NCBI RefSeq assembly: GCF_013407835.1
Contig: NZ_JACCBI010000001.1
Location: 744,001-808,000 of the forward strand
Source: Agromyces atrinae
GTDB taxonomy: Bacteria > Actinomycetota > Actinomycetes > Actinomycetales > Microbacteriaceae
Length of the DNA stretch: 64,000 bases
Reading direction: 5' to 3'
The notes under the pieces are model-generated. The model saw only the letters and a program-made list of their open reading frames with translations. It was not told the origin of the DNA and made no database searches. Positions within the stretch are counted from its first letter, which is position 1. Each line of letters starts with the position of its first letter. This document shows, one piece after another, positions 59,280 to 64,000 of the stretch. Position numbers and translations under genes: made by a program.

Positions 59280-60695
59280 TCAGAGGACCTCGCCGACGAC
59301 ATGCACGCGGATGTCGTTGGTCGTTCCCGGGATTCCGGGAGGGGAACCGGAGATGATGACGACCTTCTCGCCGAGAGCGGCCTTGCCGGTCTTCGCGAGG
59401 ACCTCGTCGACCTGGCCGACCATCTGGTCGGTGTGCGTCACGCGCTCGACGACGAAGGACTCGACGCCCCAGTTGAGAGCCATGCGGCGACGGATCGCCT
59501 GGTCGGGCGTGAACGCGAGGATCGGGATCGAGCTGCGGAGACGCGACATACGACGCACCGACTCGCCCGACTCGGTGAACACGCAGAGGTACTTGGCCTC
59601 GACGAAGTCGGCGACGTCGACGGCGGCGAGGGTGATCGCTCCGGCCTGCGTGCGCGGCTTCGTGCCGAGCGGCTGGATGCGGTCGAGACCGTGCTGCTCG
59701 GTCGAGTCGACGATGCGCGCCATCGTCTGGACGGTGACGACGGGGTACTCGCCGACGCTCGTCTCACCCGAGAGCATGACCGCGTCAGCACCGTCGAGGA
59801 CGGCGTTCGCGACGTCGGACGTCTCGGCGCGGGTCGGCACCGGGCTGTGGATCATCGACTCGAGCATCTGCGTCGCGACGATGACGGGCTTCGCCATGCG
59901 GCGGGCCAGCTCGACGGCGCGCTTCTGCACGATCGGGACGGCCTCGAGCGGGAGCTCGACGCCGAGGTCACCACGGGCGACCATGACGGCGTCGAACGCC
60001 TCCACGATCTCTTCGAGGTTGTCGACGGCCTGCGGCTTCTCGATCTTCGCGACGACGGGGACGCGGCGGCCCACCTCGTCCATGATCTCGTGGACGCGCT
60101 CGATGTCGGCGGCGTCGCGCACGAACGAGAGGGCGATGATGTCGGCGCCGAGCTCGAGGCCCCAGCGCAGGTCGGCCTCGTCCTTGTCGGAGAGGGCCGG
60201 TACGTTGACGGCGACACCGGGCAGGTTGATGCCCTTGTTGTTCGAGACGGGGCCCGCGACGATGACCTTCGTCGTCACGACGGTGCCATCGGTCTCGACG
60301 ACCTCGACGCGCACCTTGCCGTCGTCGATGAGGAGGAAGTCGCCCGGCTTGACGTCCTGGGGCAGGCCCTTGAACGTCGTGCCGACGAGCTCCTTCGTGC
60401 CCACGACGTCTTCGGTCGTGATCTTGAAGATGTCACCCTCGGCGAGGTCGTACGGGCCGCCCTCGAACTTGCCCAGACGGATCTTCGGGCCCTGGAGGTC
60501 GACCAGCACGGCGACGGCACGGCCGGAGTCGTTCGCGGCCTTCCGGACGTTCTGGTAGACGGCCTCGTGGACGTCGTAGCTGCCGTGGCTGAGGTTCATG
60601 CGTGCGACATCGACCCCCGCATCGATGATCGCTCGGATCTGCTCGTAGCTCGACGTAGCCGGCCCGAGGGTTGCGACGATTTTCGCTCGTCTCAT
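59280..60695 (-). CDS. pyk: Pyruvate kinase
   Basis: A 471-aa glycolytic kinase making pyruvate and ATP. The N-terminal RRAKIVATLGPAT segment, MNLSHGSYDVHE, the metal-binding AKIEKP, and the MVARGDLGVELP catalytic motif are all present. The ATG at 60695 is the only start giving the standard N-terminus. It lies 64 nt downstream of gltD and may share its transcript. Confidence 0.97.
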   Translation of the reverse strand: MRRAKIVATLGPATSSYEQIRAIIDAGVDVARMNLSHGSYDVHEAVYQNVRKAANDSGRAVAVLVDLQGPKIRLGKFEGGPYDLAEGDIFKITTEDVVGTKELVGTTFKGLPQDVKPGDFLLIDDGKVRVEVVETDGTVVTTKVIVAGPVSNNKGINLPGVAVNVPALSDKDEADLRWGLELGADIIALSFVRDAADIERVHEIMDEVGRRVPVVAKIEKPQAVDNLEEIVEAFDAVMVARGDLGVELPLEAVPIVQKRAVELARRMAKPVIVATQMLESMIHSPVPTRAETSDVANAVLDGADAVMLSGETSVGEYPVVTVQTMARIVDSTEQHGLDRIQPLGTKPRTQAGAITLAAVDVADFVEAKYLCVFTESGESVRRMSRLRSSIPILAFTPDQAIRRRMALNWGVESFVVERVTHTDQMVGQVDEVLAKTGKAALGEKVVIISGSPPGIPGTTNDIRVHVVGEVL

Positions 60696-60759
60696 CAGTT
60701 GTGTGCTCCGTGCTTCCGCGCCGAGGCGCTCTGCTCGTTGTGTGTTGTGGTGGGGATTT

Positions 60760-62209
<1,450 letters not shown>

Positions 62210-62217
<8 letters not shown>

Positions 62218-64000
62218 CGGTCACCTCCAGGATGCGGGTCCAGACGACGTCGCCATCGGGGTCGAGCCCCTCGTCGACGGCGTGCTGGCGGGTCTTGAGT
62301 ACGGCCGCGTAGTCACGCGGGAGAACCTTGGTGAAGTCTTCGACGACGTTCTCGAAGTCGTCGAGGATGGCGCGCGCGAGCGTCGAATCGGTGTGCTCGA
62401 CGTGCTGCTCGAGCAGGTCGCGCACGATCTCACGATCGGCACTGCCGAGCGGGTGCAGCTCGAGTTCGCCCGAACCGAGGGAGTCGCGGTTGACGCGCTC
62501 CTTCTTGAGACCGCGGACGTACGCGGTGCCGCCCGACATACCCGCGCCGAGGTTGCGGCCCGTCGTACCGAGGATGAGCGCGAGCCCACCCGTCATGTAC
62601 TCGAGCGCGTGGTCGCCCACGCCCTCGACGACGGCCGTCGCACCGGAGTTGCGGACGAGGAACCGCTCCCCCACGATTCCGCGGATGAAGAGGCTGCCCT
62701 GCGTCGCACCGTAACCGATGACGTTGCCGGCGATGACGTTCTCTTCCGCGGCGAACGCGGCGTCGCGCGGCGGGCGCACGATGATCTGTCCGCCCGAGAG
62801 ACCCTTGCCGACGTAGTCGTTGGAGTCGCCCTCGAGGCGCAGCGTGATGCCGCTCGGAAGGAAGGCGCCGAGCGACTGCCCGGCCGAACCCGTGAGCGTC
62901 ACGTCGATCGATCCCGCCGGGAGCCCGTTCGCACCGTGGCGCGTCGTCACGTGGTGACCGAGCATCGTGCCGACGGCACGCTCCGTGTTGCGGATCGGCA
63001 GGGAGATCTCGACCTTCCCGCCGTTCGCGAGCACGTCGGCGCTCGCCTCGATGAGGCCGTTGTCGAAGTGCTCCTCGAGCTCGTGGTCCTGCGTGCGGCT
63101 GTTCCGACGCGGTTCGGAGTCGGAGAAGTCCGGCCCGATGAGGATCGGCGAGACGTCGAGGCCCGAGGCCTTCCAGTGGTCGACCGCGTTCGCGACATCG
63201 AGCAGCTCGCGCCGACCGATGATCTCGTCGAGGCTGTGGTAGCCGAGGGCCGCGAGGTACTCGCGCACCTCCTGAGCGATGAACTCGAAGAAGTTGACGA
63301 CGAACTCGGGCTTGCCCGTGAAGCGCTTGCGCAGCTCAGGGTTCTGAGTCGCGACGCCGACCGGGCACGTGTCGAGGTGGCACACGCGCATCATGACGCA
63401 GCCCTCGACGATGAGCGGGGCGGTCGCGAAACCGTACTCCTCTGCACCGAGCAGGGCGCCGATGATGACGTCTCGACCGGTCTTCATCTGACCGTCGACC
63501 TGCACGACGACGCGGTCGCGCATGCCGTTGAGCATGAGCGTCTGTTGCGTCTCGGCGAGACCGAGCTCCCACGGCGTACCCGCGTGCTTGAGCGAGTTCA
63601 GGGGGCTCGCGCCCGTGCCGCCGTCATGTCCGGAGACGAGGATAACGTCGGAGAGCGCCTTCGCCACGCCCGCCGCGACCGCGCCGATGCCCGACTGGCT
63701 CACGAGCTTGACGTGGATGCGGGCACCCGGGTTCGCTCGCTTGAGGTCGAAGATGAGCTGCTTGAGGTCTTCGATCGAGTAGATGTCGTGGTGCGGGGGC
63801 GGCGAGATGAGTCCGACGCCGGCCGTAGCGTGACGCGTGCGAGCGACCCACGGGTAGACCTTCGTCGGCGGCAGCTGACCTCCCTCGCCGGGCTTGGCGC
63901 CCTGGGCGAGCTTGATCTGGATGTCGTCGGCGTGAGTGAGGTACATGCTCGTGACACCGAAGCGACCCGACGCGACCTGCTTGATCGCGCTGCGGCGCTC
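62210..64000 (-). CDS. gltB: Glutamate synthase large subunit, C-terminal part (cut by window edge)
   Basis: The visible 596 residues cover the FMN-binding synthase domain and the C-terminal GltB beta-helix domain. The 3Fe-4S cysteines are in [15 protein letters not shown]. The segment [11 protein letters not shown] of the synthase barrel and the repeated glycine pattern of the C-terminal domain are intact. The frame is open to base 64000, so the N-terminal glutaminase domain lies outside the window. It is directly upstream of gltD. Confidence 0.96.

Overview
This window is a stretch of chromosome from a high-GC Gram-positive actinobacterium, most likely family Microbacteriaceae. The base composition is strongly GC-rich (about two thirds G+C by eye). 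Codon third positions are almost all G or C and GTG starts are common. RbpA, WhiA, OpcA, an ANTAR response regulator and DUF4233 are actinobacterial hallmarks. The content is almost entirely conserved housekeeping genes. I see no prophage, insertion sequence, CRISPR array, toxin-antitoxin pair or defence island, and no clearly new multi-gene system.

Layout, left to right. (1) 1-6330: the end of a VKOR-family gene (+), then the minus-strand operon ileS-folC-DUF4233-ndk, each junction a 4-nt overlap. It is headed by a T-box leader with a very short Stem I carrying an ATC (Ile) specifier. (2) 6327-11979: a peptide-type ABC importer on the minus strand (binding protein, two permeases, one double ATPase), divergent from a TetR regulator. 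(3) 12074-15335: valS of the archaeal-like type, a GNAT acetyltransferase and a 74-aa protein. (4) 15351-19151: a 72-aa protein coupled to an ArsR-type regulator with a palindromic operator, a methyltransferase, and an M3 peptidase. (5) 19222-23297: sufB-sufD-Rieske-sufC-sufT for Fe-S assembly. (6) 23555-26195: ctaA and ctaB (heme A synthesis) flanking a lipoprotein gene. (7) 26497-34609: a pentose-phosphate operon tkt-tal-pgi-zwf-opcA-pgl. (8) 34698-43129, minus strand: rbpA, secG, tpiA, pgk, gap, sodA, whiA, rapZ, uvrC. (9) 43146-51000: uvrA, uvrB, coaE and rpsA (minus), with one DUF4126 gene on the plus strand. (10) 51109-54192: a broken epimerase gene, DUF4166 and a DUF885 peptidase-like gene. 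(11) 54230-59213: polA, a hotdog thioesterase, an ANTAR response regulator, tRNA-Leu(CAA) and a YihY/BrkB membrane protein. (12) 59280-64000: pyk, gltD and the 3' part of gltB.

The genes cover central carbon flow (tkt to pgl, gap-pgk-tpi, pyk), ammonia assimilation (gltBD), respiration cofactors (ctaA/B, suf), translation (ileS, valS, rpsA), and nucleotide-excision repair with polA. The most instructive non-coding signals are the T-box, about a dozen TAnnnT hexamers lying exactly 6 or 7 nt before start codons (probable leaderless mRNAs), the ArsR operator, and a family of bidirectional hairpin terminators without U-tracts. The clearest defect is an epimerase gene missing an internal segment and shifted in frame.
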